Of a DNA stretch of 64,000 nt, positions 1-13,140 are shown one piece after another. The position numbers were made by a program, and so were the translations under genes. Where the stretch lies: assembly GCF_022458985.1 (NCBI RefSeq), contig NC_061784.1, positions 22,805,002-22,869,001 on the forward strand, read 5' to 3'. The notes below the pieces were generated by a model. The model had not been told where the DNA came from. It searched no databases and was given only the letters and a program-made list of their open reading frames with translations. Positions within the stretch are counted from its first letter, which is position 1, and every line of letters begins with the position of its first letter. Origin of the DNA: Mugil cephalus (taxonomy: Eukaryota > Chordata > Actinopteri > Mugiliformes > Mugilidae).

Positions 1-212
1 GAAGACATCCATCAGTTGTATGCCAGGCTTTAATAGATGCAAATGAGTTTATTGGTGGACAGGTCATGAGAAAAATTGAAGGAGGGATGAAAAAGGGTTA
101 AAAAGGAGCAAATTAATGACCCTATTTTTTTTTAATCTGCTCTAAATTTATCTTAATTAACATTCAAGAGGACAGATATGCCAGAGGGAGGAGGAATCTC
201 TCTCAGTTTACA

Positions 213-239
213 TTGTCTTCTTCTTCTTCTTCTTCTTCC
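213..239. repeat. (CTT)n microsatellite
   Basis: A run of cttcttcttc units is directly visible. No function is inferred. Confidence 0.85.
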
Positions 240-2149
240 TGTCTGCTTTCCACTTCCTGCTCTCTTTGATCACTTCCCAAGTTTCTAAAACTTACAGATG
301 AGGCCGAGATCCTAATAACACAACAAACCGCGCTTTAAAAGAACGAGTAAGGAAGAAGAGGCACGACACAGATACGTTTTCTGATCAAAAAGCGAGATGA
401 GCTCAAGGCAGCGACTAATTAACACGACTTACTACAAGGACTCGTGTCGTATCAGACACGAAAGAGATTCGCCTCGAGGAGAAACAGACCCTCACAAACA
501 GAGCTCAGTGTCCAGCAACAAACAAAGAAGTGAGCACTCCCGCTTACAATATTAACGATTTAAGCTACTTTCTCTATAGGATTAGAACCGTTCCACTGAC
601 CTTTTGGCCCGTGGAGGCTTTCATTAGACTGTAAGCCATTATATTCTCCACCCGTATTCTCAATGTACAGTAGAAACGCACGGCCGCCAAAAAACAGAAT
701 CCTTCAAATCGCAAAAACCTTCTGCAACGTGCGAGCACAAAAACGGATGAAGGAGGCAACACAAATACACAAGTTCTGGGCAGTGACTTCACTTCTGGTA
801 TCAAGTCTCCCACGGGACCTAAAAGGCATCGTTCCTATTGTCCTCGATCAAACAGAAACAAGAGAGGAAGCCGTTTTTTTTTTTGTTTTTTTGAAAAGCT
901 GGAAGTGGACGGGTGTTAATACTGGGAAAAGGGAAAGCTGCGTTTTTTTCCATGCAGTGCAGGTGTTGGTGCCTCTTACCGAAGACTTACTTGTGTCTAC
1001 GTGAGCGATGGGGAGAAGAAAGTGTGGCTGCGTGTTGCTGGGCAGTGTTCACATCACGCACTAAAATCTCTAGCTGACCAAGACGAGCTGTCACACTCTT
1101 AATAAGCTCCGCATTCCAGCTCTGATCTGGCCTAAATACTTACTTCGATAATATCAACGCTGGCTCGATTTAACGTCGATTGCCTTAATCAAAAAGCTCC
1201 AGGCTCGTAAAGGAAGGAAACCGTCCAAAACAAACGCTGAGACGCCTCCGTCCGTATCCGTCAGACATGGCAGCTGCTTAAAAAACCCTCTAGTTAAACA
1301 ACACTTATATAACAACATGCACACACACACACATGATATAATATTTTGCACAATGAAAAAGTTATTGTGTATCCATCCTCCTTGATCAACTATTAACCAG
1401 GAACTGCATCGCGCCTGCCAGCGTCGGGCCTTAAAATGGAACACATGCCTCTGCAAATGATAAACTTCTTATTACTTCCAACTGGCATCTGAGAAGACAA
1501 TTACTTTTGTATTAAGGACCCCCCCAGGGGGGTTTGCAATATGATCTAGTCATGGTGAGTTCAAGTGGATACCGTAGGAATTCCTTTGCACTAGAGGCTG
1601 CAGGACATTGGTCCTTCAGAGTCTTGCATGTGTATTAAAATTTAAGGAATTCCCGACCTGAGTCAAAATTCTTATGTGAATGTTCTTTTTTTTTTTTTTT
1701 TTAATGGGTGAAATGAAAACTTATGCAACTTGTTGTCCTGTGGCCAGAGCCTTTGGATAAACCTTGACTCCAGAGCTCGAGGACCAGCGCAGTGACACCA
1801 CCTCACACCTCCAAAACACCTCCACAAAGCAGGATTAGCTTATTTAGAGCAAACCTGTGATGCCACAACAAGAGAAACGTGGAGACAAAAAGGGAGGGGA
1901 CAGGATGAGGAATGTATGAAAGGGGTAAGACAGAACACAGAGAGAGAGTGGGAAAGACGAGACCTGGCCCTCCAGGAAGCTGCACCACAGGGGAAGGGAA
2001 AAAAAAACAAAAAACACACAATAAGAAATGACCCACTTCCTGTTTTAAAGGTGGGAAAAGACGGTGACTTCATCATTAGTGAGAAATGTGTCTGGAAGAG
2101 TTGTCAGACGGTAAAACAGGGCACCTGAAAACCCTAATTAATTTTTTTT

Positions 2150-2235
2150 TATGAGCAATTGAGCAACCATGACCAAGCAATTTCCCTCCAGGTATCTGGA
2201 TCAATAAAAAGTCTATCTAACTCTAATCTTGCATC
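2150..2235 (+). mobile_element. LINE/SINE 3'-tail-like fragment
   Basis: The stretch contains 'gaccaagcaatttccctcc' followed by 'ggatcaataaaaagtctatc'. This layout, a stem-like 'atttccc...ggat' followed by AATAAA and short tandem repeats, is the usual 3' end of short teleost retroelements. Related tails occur at 54,880-54,990, 56,440-56,500 and 59,670-59,745. The family was not assigned. Confidence 0.5.
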
Positions 2236-2727
2236 AGACAGATACGATAGATAATGATGAACCAGATACAGTGTAGACATGTACTTAGCTCAGTGTCATG
2301 CTGCCCTGTCAGGCCACAGTCACACCATCTCCGTCCTGTGCTCTGACCAGCTGACCACAGACACATTACAGATGCAGGAATTCACCCACGGCGGCCCCCT
2401 AAGCCGGCACGGAGACGCATGCATGACTTCACCGGGAGCAAATCGAGGTTTTATCACAGAGGAATCCTGTTCCATGCAACACAACAAATCCCTAAATAAT
2501 CTCAGCGTAGCTTCTATCTGGACAAAGTCTCCGTTATGACCGTTAAACCGAGCAGACAAATGGCCAAAGATAAACCTCTCTGAATCTCTGAATCACAACT
2601 TGCTTCGACTATGTCCGTGCACTTTATATGTTCCTCGGCTACAACTGGTTTAAAGGCTCTTTTTAAATGTCTTTGCGGTCTTTATGTCCCACAGTAGCTC
2701 CCTCAGGTCGACGGATCAGTCAGTACG

Positions 2728-2982
2728 TTTACATGCACGTGGAAAAGATGAATTATTGCCTTAATCCGACTTTAACTGGACAAATTAAGAGCACGTAAAC
2801 GCGTCTCATTAAGGCAGATAATATGATTGGAAATCAATTTTCTCCAGCATGTATATGCCTTAATCAGACTTTAACTGGACAACTATTTCCAATCACATTA
2901 TCTGGGTGTCTATGCACTTAAGTTGTCCAGTTAAAGTCGGATTAAGGCAATAATTTGTCTTTTTTTCCCCTGTGCATGTAAA
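2728..2982. mobile_element. Palindromic non-autonomous DNA transposon
   Basis: The left end (tttacatgcac... then ccttaatccgactttaactg) is repeated in inverted orientation at the right end (cagttaaagtcggattaagg ... gtgcatgtaaa), giving terminal inverted repeats of about 57 bp. The interior repeats the same 'ccttaatcagactttaactg' motif, so the ~255-bp unit can fold into a long hairpin. There is no open reading frame, so it would depend on a transposase made elsewhere. I could not define a clean target duplication. A degenerate relative lies at about 34,290-34,690. Confidence 0.75.
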
Positions 2983-3169
2983 TGTAATGACTTCACGTTT
3001 CCATTCCCCCTAAAAATGCGCAAAACCTAAAAATCGCAATATAAAAATGGTAATGAAAATGGCTACATTTCTAAAAACCTCTCAAAGTGAGTTGGTTTTT
3101 CGCAAAAAAGTTTATCTCAAAAGTGCAATGGAATCACTTTTTTCACATTCATTTTTATGCTACCTTAAT

Positions 3170-3430
3170 TTTACCTTCTACTTCCTGCTTCACTTTTAAC
3201 AATGACAACTCAAACTTTCGCCGAAATTTCGAACAAGACAAATCGTACTAATGTCTGAATCTCTGAACCTCGTCAGTTAACCTTTCCTCTATGTTTTCCA
3301 TCTTTATTGATCCAAAACAATCAATTTGAAAATTGCGGAGATGGAGAAGAAGTAATACTAAAGAAGGAAATATGCTACTACCAAGAGGACCAATCATATC
3401 TCTTGTGTTCTGCCTGGGGAGGTGCACATC
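3170..3430 (+). repeat. Dispersed repeat ('cttcctgcttca' family), copy 1
   Basis: The block starting 'cttcctgcttcac', running through 'gatccaaaacaatcaa' to 'gcggagatggagaag', recurs with divergence at about 38,530-38,720 and 50,370-50,530. The family is unassigned and boundaries are approximate. Confidence 0.5.
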
Positions 3431-4327
3431 AGGCTACAGAGTTAGAGTCTGCGTATAGTCTATGCAGGATCTGGACTAATGTAGTTCAGGTCCTGAAAGT
3501 GTGGAATGACTTTATAAATAACCCTGAGTTGCGTACAAATGCCAATATTACATTAAACAAATGTTAAAGGTAAAATTACGTGAGGAGAAGTGGAAAAAAA
3601 TATTAATGACATTGCATAGTAGTAATTGGGTTTATATAGACGTTAAGCTAAGAAAATAAGCTGTACAGCAAATAGAAAGAAGAGAGAACAAAGAAATCCT
3701 TGTGCATTGTGCTATACATTTGCACCTACCAGGTATGAACTGCATTACTCATGGAATGTGTTAATGCCGGTAAACCCCGGCCAAAAGCTATTAATGGACT
3801 TATCACACCTAATACAGAGTGGTGCATGAGTGCATGAAGGCTGTTGGATGTGACCTGGTTCTCCACACATTTGATTAAATTCTGCTCTGAGCCAGAGAGT
3901 CCGAATGTTTGCAATGGATATAATTTAACGAAACCAAACCCCCCGAGATTACATGGGTCTACTGCTGCTGGCTAGGCTAGTTAGCTGGTGGCTAGTTGTG
4001 ACATCTTATCCTGTGTAATAATGTATAATCATTTTAATCTTCTATAATTCAGGTCAGTTAGCATTAATCGGGTTACTTCATTTGAAATGTCACCAGACAG
4101 GACGTTTAACTTTTATTGAATGTAATCAGTGTTTGACGTTGACCTTATGGTTTACATGGAGGGTGCTTTAGTGTTTCATATCTGTGAAGTTTCTTAGTCA
4201 TCCAGGTCATGGTATGACCCAGTAACTACAAGTCCAGTCGTCTTCTAGTGTTTTAGTTCAGTTCAGTTCAAATCTCGTCCACTGACATGGAGGAGGTGGA
4301 GCTTATAAGCTACACTGCGGCCTCCGG

Positions 4328-4340
4328 CCACCAGGGGGAG
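4328..4340 (+). promoter_or_regulatory. CTCF-like motif
   Basis: The bases ccaccagggggag match the core of the vertebrate CTCF consensus (CCACCAGGGGG) in an otherwise non-repetitive stretch. This is a motif match only. Confidence 0.25.
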
Positions 4341-5426
4341 CTCCACATGCCTGAACGTCTAGAGTTAAGATTGCAGCGGATAATAGACGGCGATGAAAGC
4401 TACATGCATCGAATCAGGCTTCAGTTTAATATTTATTAGCTCCAAATTCAACACGAAACTGAGCACAGCCGACGAGCCACCAACTATTAGTACATTTTTT
4501 TTTTCTGCAGAAGAATAAACCAAGTTTTAGCACGTGCTTCTGCGCATAATTAAGAAAGAAGATGTCACAGCTTGCAGGGTTAATGAAATGGAAATCTGAC
4601 AAATGGCCGCCCTCATACATGAGAGTAGGTTCTACCTGTTATATCTCTAATCAGTCACGGTATCTGAGCATTTTCTCCATTGATCTTGGCTCCAGGGATT
4701 ATTTTTACATTTACTTTTGTCTCTATAACCAGACAAACTACTCTTTTCATCATCCGTGTTCCCATGTCAGCGTGGCCGCTCTGAAAAGAGGCCAATCTCA
4801 ACATCTAACTGTATGACAGTCGGAAAAAAAAAAAAAAATAATAATAAAACAATCTACTCTTTGTACTGGGAAGTGATAGTATCTATCAGCAGGCTAAACA
4901 CCTGACGCTTTATGGCGGCGTGAACCTTGGTGTGCGTTATCACTGACAGTTTGGCTGGTCGGGGTTGGCAGAGCCACGAGGAAAGCAATGTGCCTGATAA
5001 GCAGCTGGGGCAGGTACAGCAGGTCGAGCAAACAACGCGCCCCGATACGACAAATATGCAAACCCTTAATCATTCAAATGTTTTTCCCGGCTGTGTACTG
5101 TTTATTTAACAGCGCTGGATGATCAGTTAGTGGGCGGCAGCGCGGCTTATCCTCCAGCTTTATACCCTCCGGAACGTTATCGCAGTCATTGCAATATTCA
5201 GATGTTATTTATTTATAATTATATAAACTCCTGCAGAAGTTACATGTGCACATGTTGCTTCTATAACCACGACTATTAAGAGTCATATTTGCATCAATCT
5301 GCTTTTTTAATTTGCATTTTTTTGCACAAATGCTTTAAATACTCTCATATACATATATAGATATGACATTTAAGGATGAACTTTATTTTATTATTTTCTA
5401 ATAATAATGATAATATATCTGTATAT

Positions 5427-5732
5427 ACCGATCAGGCATAACATTATGACCCCCTCACGTTTTTTTTTTAGTTGATCCTAAAAGGTTTTTGTGTGAGTGT
5501 CAGGCTGCATCCTACTGCATCCAAGAGTGTCAATGCTACGGGGTGGGGGGGTGGGGTTGGGGGGGGGTTCTGGTCTGGTCTGGTCTAGGTGGGTGCTACA
5601 TTTAGGCTAAGTAGCATCCACATGAATGAAAGTTTCACAGCTTCAAAAGTTTCACTGAATTGTCAAAAGAAGGTTTAAATGTCATTCACTTCTCCTGTCA
5701 GTGGTTTTAATGTTGTGGCTGATCGGCGTACA
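5427..5732. mobile_element. Inverted-repeat element, 'accgatcaggcataaca' family, copy 1
   Basis: The left end 'accgatcaggcataacatta' has an imperfect inverted partner at the right end ('taatgttgtggctgatcgg'). The ~305-bp interior has no coding potential and includes a G-rich run (about 5,540-5,570) and a small 'tctgg' tandem repeat. The same ends recur near 12,905-13,140, 13,266-13,304 and 43,703-44,161. It is best explained as a non-autonomous DNA transposon; the superfamily is not assigned. Confidence 0.65.
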
Positions 5733-6669
5733 CCCCCCCTTATAATAATATAATACACTTTCCTTGTGTGTGATTTTCTACAGTAAATCAAACTAAATCA
5801 GTCCACATTTAGCACAGAGCCTGATTTCGTCTAGACGAGGGCGAAAACATAAAAACTGGTCTATCAAGAAACTTTGTTATATCACGCGGATAAACTTTTG
5901 GCTTCGATACCTATTACATAATGACATTAAATATTTAATCCTGTTTTCAGGGGAATAATATGAGGGCAGAAGTGCCGAGGGGGGATTTTTTTTTTTGCCG
6001 AGATGCCAACGAAACCGATTCGAAAACCGAGTTTTAGCTGCGGCGCAGAGTGAACTTGGGAACTTGTTTGACTTATTTTATCGAGGGGAAACACGAAACC
6101 TTACCCCCGTTCCTTCTGCGGCCGCATAGATCCTTAAACCTCTACATCAACACGCTATCCTATTCCCTTCGGAGACATATTAGCAGGGCCGGGTGTTTTC
6201 CTTCTGCTCGTAATTGCTCGACCTCCTGGGGAGGCTAAGAAGCCGAGTTACAGTAGCTAAATGACCTGTAGAGGCTCCAGGACAACAGCATTCCTCGTCC
6301 GGCCTTATTGCTCCCCTGGACCCATCTAATAGGAGGCAATTACAGGCAATGAATGGACAGTTGTAGAACATAGAATGTAATACGGGCTCAGCTATGAGTT
6401 CTGGAGGGAAAACCCCCCACATTTCCAGACAGAAAACATACCTAGAAAAATAAAGAGAGGACGTTCCACAGGTGCCCAAAGCCGTCCAGTAAGTTACAGG
6501 TTACAACAAATATTTGCTGAGTAGTTTCTTCTATTTAAGCTTGTCCGACGGCCAAGTGTGAGCTTCTTGTCGCAGAACATTTCGTTCTAATGTGTTTGGA
6601 CAAAAGAGGGACGGCTGTTTCACTGTTTGGACACGCACAAGCGATTATTTCATCGCTATATTGTTCGGC

Positions 6670-7315
6670 ACAGGGCTGGACGGTGCATCGGTTCATTCGT
6701 TTTTAATACACCGGATCGTTTTCGCTGCAGGGATTAGCGATGTTTCGACACCACTGATTCCCTTTTCCGATCCGATACCGACACTTTGTGTGAATACTCC
6801 CCTCGGTATCGATCTGCACATCGCTAGTAGCGCTTCTTAACACACTGCGAGACGCGGTGAAGATGGAAAGGTCTGAAAGATGAAGCGGCAGAAGGAAAAA
6901 GACGAAACATCCCCAATTTCCTGGGACAGTTCCCATTTAGATTAGACCTGTCCACCGGCTAAAACTGTCCCTGATTTTAGCTTTTTATGAATGAGCAAAA
7001 AAAAGGTTGCGCGCAGACTACAGGTATTACGGTAGCTAGTTACGTTGCTATTGACATTACGGACATAACAGGTTAAATATGAATAAATATGAATAAATAT
7101 AAATAATTTAAACCGTAATTGTCCCTGTTTCTTCATTTCATCTTGGTAACATTTTTATTTATTTTTTTTTTATCTCTAAATGTCTCTAGATTTCCACATC
7201 AGCAGTCAGTGCTAACACGGGGCCATGCTAACCTGTTTTACTACTAGTGTGGGATTATTCTGCAATATTTACTCATCATCACAGTAACATAGTCCATCCT
7301 TAGTCAATCTTCTGC
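6670..7315. mobile_element. hAT-like dispersed repeat, copy A
   Basis: It opens with 'cagggctggacgg', similar to hAT terminal repeats. From about 6,830 it matches the copy at 10,870-11,650: shared blocks include 'gatggaaaggtctgaaa', 'attacggtagc' and the long block around 'ggggccatgctaacctgttt'. Coding capacity is absent. The right boundary is approximate. Confidence 0.55.
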
Positions 7316-7668
7316 AATAATTCCACTCTCACCTAGTAGAAAATGTTGTGAACACGCTCTGAAAGTCCGTTTGCAATTGAGCGGATCGCTTTTCATTTTC
7401 ACCGCCAGATAATGTGACACGTTATCCTTCGTCTAAGCCGATAAAGGATAAATTATGTTCACTGTGAATGTCACGTTTTGAATTTTTTGGTGACCCAGAA
7501 AGTTTCCAACTCAGCTCTGAACCTGCAACCATCAAAAACCCCATTTTCCATTTTCACCCAGTCAAACAATAACCATTAAATGGAGTAAATCTGAACCAGG
7601 TTGGAGCCCGGTGGTAATTTTAGCCAATCATTGATTCAGTTTTCTTTGCTTCTAGGTCAAACGAAGAG

Positions 7669-7669
7669 C

Positions 7670-7707
<38 letters not shown>
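7669..7707. repeat. (CA)n microsatellite
   Basis: About 19 uninterrupted CA units are visible. The tract is likely polymorphic in length. Confidence 0.95.
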
Positions 7708-7709
<2 letters not shown>

Positions 7710-8259
7710 TGCACAGTCACTGACGTCAGCTGAAAAGTCATTCATGCAGGAAGCTCCTGCTGTTACACTGGAATTATCTGTGACATAATGTCTGGTAAGG
7801 AAAGGAGAAACTACTAGAAAACAAAGACAAATAGGAAGATTTTTAAACAAACAAAAAAAAAAAACTGGGTCACTCTCTCCGCTAATATGGTGTGATGAAA
7901 GTCACAGACATGCCTCTAATCCTCCCCTTTCACGCCGACCAGGAAGCTTGAAGCGGCATGAAAAGGACAGTCCAGATACACGACACGGTGCCCTGCAGAG
8001 CAGCAGCTTTCGGGACAACAAGGAAACATTTGCTCAGTGTTGCACCAGAGATTTGAATTGCAAAACAGCCCGCCGGGCAGACAGATGCACTCTGTGAGGG
8101 GCATTCAACCCCCCCCACCCCCCCCTCCACCCACCCCACCCACCCCGACTGCCCTCAACACGAAAGTCAGATCTGAGCTTTATTTTATACTTGAAAAACC
8201 ATTTCAGTTTGAGACCCAAGCATTTGTTTGGAATGCATCGTAATTTCTTTAAGATAAGA

Positions 8260-8600
8260 TTAAGATCTTTAGGTATTTGGGATCAGTAGAAGTATAAAAA
8301 ATAAACATCATCTTTGAACTGGACACTGTATATTACAACTTAATTATTATTATTTTAATGCAAAAGCAGAATTGTAGACGATGAAATCCCAACGTCCTCA
8401 AACGTGCACTTGTGAATTTGTTAATTTTTCACATCAGGTCAAACTAGAAAAGTTAATAAGCATAAATAAACAGGTGTTTTGACCCTTCGCTACCAGGACA
8501 CGGCAGATAAAAGAGTCTAAATGAAGCAGAATAAGAAGCTGCAACAAACCTGAATCATAATGTCCCCGTATGAGGACGCAGGGTCTCAGGAAGGTTAAAA
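8260..8600 (+). repeat. Dispersed repeat ('gtccccrtatgaggacgc'), copy 1
   Basis: The copy shares 'gtatttgggatcag' at its start and 'tgaggacgcagggtc' at its end with the copy at 8,870-9,045. Opposite-orientation relatives occur at about 56,085-56,300 and 56,570-56,710 in zcchc10 intron 3. Boundaries are approximate. Confidence 0.55.
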
Positions 8601-8869
8601 ACAAATATACATTTTGTGTAATGAATAATATTTGGAGCTAAATCATTTTTAAAACAATTTTAGACTCTTTTACACAGAAATGATCTTAATTTTATTTAGA
8701 TTGTTCTTGTTCTTCTTCTTCTCCTTTTTTATGGAATTGTTTTATATTATTGTTGGAAATGCAACAATGCAACTCGTACTTGCGTTTATGTGTTGATGGT
8801 TCGATAAAAATAAAGATCAAATCAAATCAAATTTTTTAGACTCAAGCTTTTATCTGTTATGCATTTTTA

Positions 8870-9045
8870 ATTCCTCCGAGGTATTTGGGATCAGCAGAAC
8901 CTAAGAAGTTTAAAAACCACTAGATGGCAGAATAAAGTGTCCACTGACGAGGACAACGGGATTAAAATGGAGCAGAATAAGCTGCAAAAAAAATATAAAA
9001 CTTAATGTCCCCATATGAGGACGCAGGGTCCCGGGGGGGTTAAAG
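8870..9045 (+). repeat. Dispersed repeat ('gtccccrtatgaggacgc'), copy 2
   Basis: This shorter copy of the repeat at 8,260-8,600 keeps both end motifs. It contains 'ccactagatggcag' (8,918-8,931), which resembles a CTCF core. Confidence 0.55.
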
Positions 9046-9561
9046 TAGATTCAGATTGAGCTGCACGCTTGCAATTAAACAGGTCAACTTTCTCCACAAC
9101 TTTCTCTGTTTTCTCGGGACAATGAGCGCAAACAATCAGCAGCTCCGTGAATAGAAGCCAAAACTAAACAGGAGCCGGCAAACAGTGCTGTTGACTAAAA
9201 GACCGATCGAGACAATAAACTTTGGATTAATCTGTGACTTAAAAGTAGTAACACACCTACTATTCGTGGGTAACAGATGTCTCATTGTCCGAAGCCATTA
9301 ATTTATTGTCCTGACCAGCCTGGGATCAAATCTCTTTCTTCCTCTGTTTACAGTCTTTGCCGAAGCTGAAACAGGTTTTCGTTTAAAGAGCAGGATCCGT
9401 TTCCCTTTGGAAGGTTTCACCTCGTCTCCTTTTGGTAAATACGACAGTGAAACACCGAGGATAAACATTAACTTTACATTTGTTATAGTTTATTTAGTTT
9501 CGGGTTCTTTCACAGTATCACAACCATCAGTCAGAGATCAGTTCATGTGCAAACGCCGAGT

Positions 9562-9626
9562 AGAAGAAGAAGAAGAAGAAGAAGAAGAAGAAGAAGAAGA
9601 AGAAGAAGAAGAAGAAGAAGAAGAAG
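9562..9626. repeat. (GAA)n microsatellite
   Basis: About 21 uninterrupted GAA units form a 65-bp pure purine strand. On the plus strand this reads as poly-Glu inside a chance open frame; I do not call a gene. Confidence 0.95.
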
Positions 9627-10869
9627 CTTTATTAGCCAGTCAGAAATCTGCCGATAACATTTATAAAAATCCGCCTCGATAACAACAAGATCTCCTCACG
9701 TATCAGATTTCTGCAAAACTCTGCAAGACATTTTTGATGCAGCTTTTTTTTCATGTTCACGTGCAAATTCATCCTCCACGAAGTTAAGTGTGAACTAAAT
9801 CAGGATTTACACCAGAATCTCCCACACATGCAGGATGACCCTGGGCCCAGATCTTATTTCTAAGCCGTCATGTGTTTCAATAGAGCCTTTGTTACATAAT
9901 TTATCCTTCCTATGTTCTTTTTTTCTTTTACTAGCGTTATTCAATTTTTATGTGCACAATTTGCAAACTGCGCAAACTGTGCATCAATAAAAGTCTCTAT
10001 AGACCCTGTAAAAGTAAAGAGGAATGTTTGATCCAAGCATTTTTACCTTGTGATAAGTCTCTCAAACTATGTAATCCTGCAAAAAAATGCACCATCCCAC
10101 CTCCGTCTGAGTTAAAGACACTAACCGGAGCTCTATTATTAGAACAAACGTTGTGTGATGTGCTGATAATTACAGATTCCCACCTACTCCTCCGGCTGCA
10201 GACGTTGGGCCGTAGATGATGTCCCATTGTACGTCCGCCTCCGCCGAGACAAAATACTAACGTGTTAACTTTTAATCGTCCTGCTTTTGAAATCTATACA
10301 GTAACCTAATAGCGCTGATCACCGCGCTCAGGAGTCAAGTGATTTCTAATCTCCTTTGTGTTTCCCAGCACCGGCTCTGCCACGGTGGTTCATTTTTTTT
10401 TGGGGGAGATCTGATCACAATGGGCTCATTTTACTGGCGCAGGTTTCCTACCTCAAAAGCGAGGAGGGAGGAGGTGGTGGAGGAGATGAGGGTGGGGGTG
10501 GAGGGGGTTAAGACCGTAAAACAAATCACACAGAGATTAAACTTCACCAGAATACGGAGCAACACGCTCTGGACTTTGTTACGTTGGGAGGGAAAACGAA
10601 GTCAGATGTTTCTGTTTCCTCTAATTCAGAGACTTTTTAGGATGAAAAATTCACCTTTCCGCCTTTATACACACAACTGTATGTCTCAGCGGCATGAGTA
10701 TGAGAATAAATGTGGGATGCAGCTCATGATTAGCTGCAGGTTATTATGTTTCCCCCAAAGTTTTATTCAGAATTACTCATAAAACTTTAAAAAGCATCAT
10801 TTATTCAAACTAATAATTAAAATATAGCTAAAGATTATCCACATCATCTATTAATCTGCAAATAGTCTG

Positions 10870-11650
10870 AAGTAGGGCTGGATGGTTCATACTGAATACT
10901 GGTATTTTGTTTGTTATGATATTCGTTTTTAATATACCTCCATAACGGTGGACATTTTCAATGTAGCACTTCTAAACACACATGGTGCGACTGCGTCACT
11001 GTGAAGAGTTGAAGATGGAAAGGTCTGAAAAATTAAGCGCCAGAATGAGAAGAAAAGAAAAAAGAAAAGGCCTATGGTGCAGCAACTAAACAAAAGATGT
11101 AAACAAAATGTGTCCCCGAAAATGTGAGAAAAAGATGTTGCGCACATACTGCAGTTATTACGGTAGCCGGTCGCGTTGCTATTCGCGTTACAGACATTTT
11201 AAACAGTTTAAATATGTTTAAATGCAAATAAATATGTCAAAATAAATGAAACCACAGACCATCAGTCTTCAGGGCAATAACTCACTCACAACATTTCATA
11301 GACTGGAACTTAATGTGCATCGTTACAGTATTAATTTAAGGCTGTTTTTTCTATTCATAAGTGTTATTTAAATGTATTTATGCGTCTCTTTAAGCCGTTA
11401 TGTTCTCATATTGACAATAAAGACTCTCGATTCTTGTCCCTGTTTCTTCATTTCATCTTGATAACATTTATATATTTATAGTATTTAAGTATTTATTTTT
11501 ACCTCCGGGCTCCACATCATCAGTCAGTGCTAATAAGGGGCCATGCTAACCTGTTTTACTACTAGTGTGGGATTATTCTACAATATTTACTCATCATCAC
11601 AGTAAAATAGTCCATCCTTATGGATTATGCATGAAAAAAAAATAGTAGCA
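10870..11650. mobile_element. hAT-like dispersed repeat, copy B
   Basis: The left end 'agtagggctggatgg' and right end 'agcagtcctact' form an imperfect inverted repeat. Internal blocks match copy A (6,670-7,315), but this copy carries roughly 120-150 extra bases near 11,260-11,440, ending in 'gacaataaagactctcg'. There is no transposase frame. Confidence 0.6.
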
Positions 11651-12904
11651 GTCCTACTTTGAGCTCTATGCCACCTCTTTTTTTATTTTATTTCTGATTA
11701 ATATATATCAGTGTCCAGCTCCAGACACAGAGACGTGAAGCCTCCACTTCCAGCCACGTCACGACAGCGGTAAATGCTGCTTTTATTAGAAAACATCACA
11801 GCCACATCTCACTGGGTCTCTGCTCGGCTCAGGTCTCGCTCACAACCCTGCACCTTTTCATCGGAGGCTATGAAACCTGAGCGCGGAGCCTCCTGCAGAC
11901 CTGCTGGCCACCGAGTACTGTGGACATAACACACGCACACACACACACACACACCTCTGAGTCTGCCTACTCATGCTAACGCAACAAGTTTCCAACGGAT
12001 GTGTCAGCTGAGACGCCGCTTCTTAGAAAGAATAGCTTTAGACGCTAGTCTGGTTAATCTCAAGGATAAAAACACACAAAACAAAAATGTGCGTGGAAGA
12101 AATCTGCTACGCAGAAAACGAAAATGGAATACGGCGACGACACATCTCCGCAAATACCTACATGACACACGACACTGCCACAATGTCACAATGAGGATCT
12201 TATAGGGACATACAATGGAGTAGGTGCGGCCCCCGACGCACAACCAACAATAGGCGAACAACACACAACCAGAGAGACACTGTCCAGCCTGCCCTCTGGG
12301 GGAGTCTCGTGTTGACCCCGGAGTTTTTTTTTTTTTTTCCCCCACATCAGTCATGTGGAGGGTTTTGAAAAAAGAAGGAGGATCTGACAATAGCTGACAG
12401 CTCCTGACAAACCCAGGTAAAAAAAAAACAAAACAGGAAACGAGACAAAAGGGGCGAGCTGAAAGGACTCTGTTTGAGTTTGGTGGACGTTGCCGGGGAC
12501 GTTATTGTTCGTTTTAAAAAATCAGGACCACGGCATCGACGAATAGGAGGAGGAGGAGGAGGGAGAGCGCAAACACAATAAACCTGTTTCATTTCCATGC
12601 AGGTGCTGGTCAAGGTGAAGGACGCGCGGAGAAATGATTATCCTTCAAATAGGAAATAAAACCGGTAGAAGAAGAAGCAGAAAAGCCGTCGGTATGTGAG
12701 AGTATTACCTGGTGACTGTGGTCACTGAGGGAACAGGCTGAGAACAGACGACACCTTTAAGCTGTTTGGTGAAGCTTCGTGAGCTCTAAGTTACATATTT
12801 ACACATCGATCAGTCACAGAGAAGGTTCTGTCCGTGGACCCCTGAAGAAACAAAATCCAACATTCACCCTCCTTTATCAGGCTGCCTTCAAATATCGAGC
12901 TGTT

Positions 12905-13140
12905 ACACACCGATCAGGCGTAACATTACGACCACCCTCCCAGCAGGGTGGAGGGCGTCGTCCCTCAGATACGTGATCAGTTTGGGATCTGGTGGATTTC
13001 AGGTCAGCGCCTTGAGCTGTTCTTAGTTCTTAGTTGTTCCTAAAGTGTTTGTGTGTGTGTGTGTGTTCCTGACAGAATATCATTAACCTATTTATCACTT
13101 CTCCTGTCAGTGGTCATAATGTTATGCTTGATCGGTGTAT
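12905..13140. mobile_element. Inverted-repeat element, 'accgatcaggcataaca' family, copy 2
   Basis: The left end 'acaccgatcaggcgtaacat' and right end 'cataatgttatgcttgatcg' are inverted partners. The ~235-bp interior contains a short TG run and 'cttctcctgtcagtggt', also seen in copy 1. A solitary right end of the same family follows at 13,266-13,304. Confidence 0.65.

Noticed and set aside
9407..9682. Plus-strand frame with poly-Glu
   Set aside because: It is created by the (GAA)n microsatellite; the flanks show no splice signals or similarity to a known protein.
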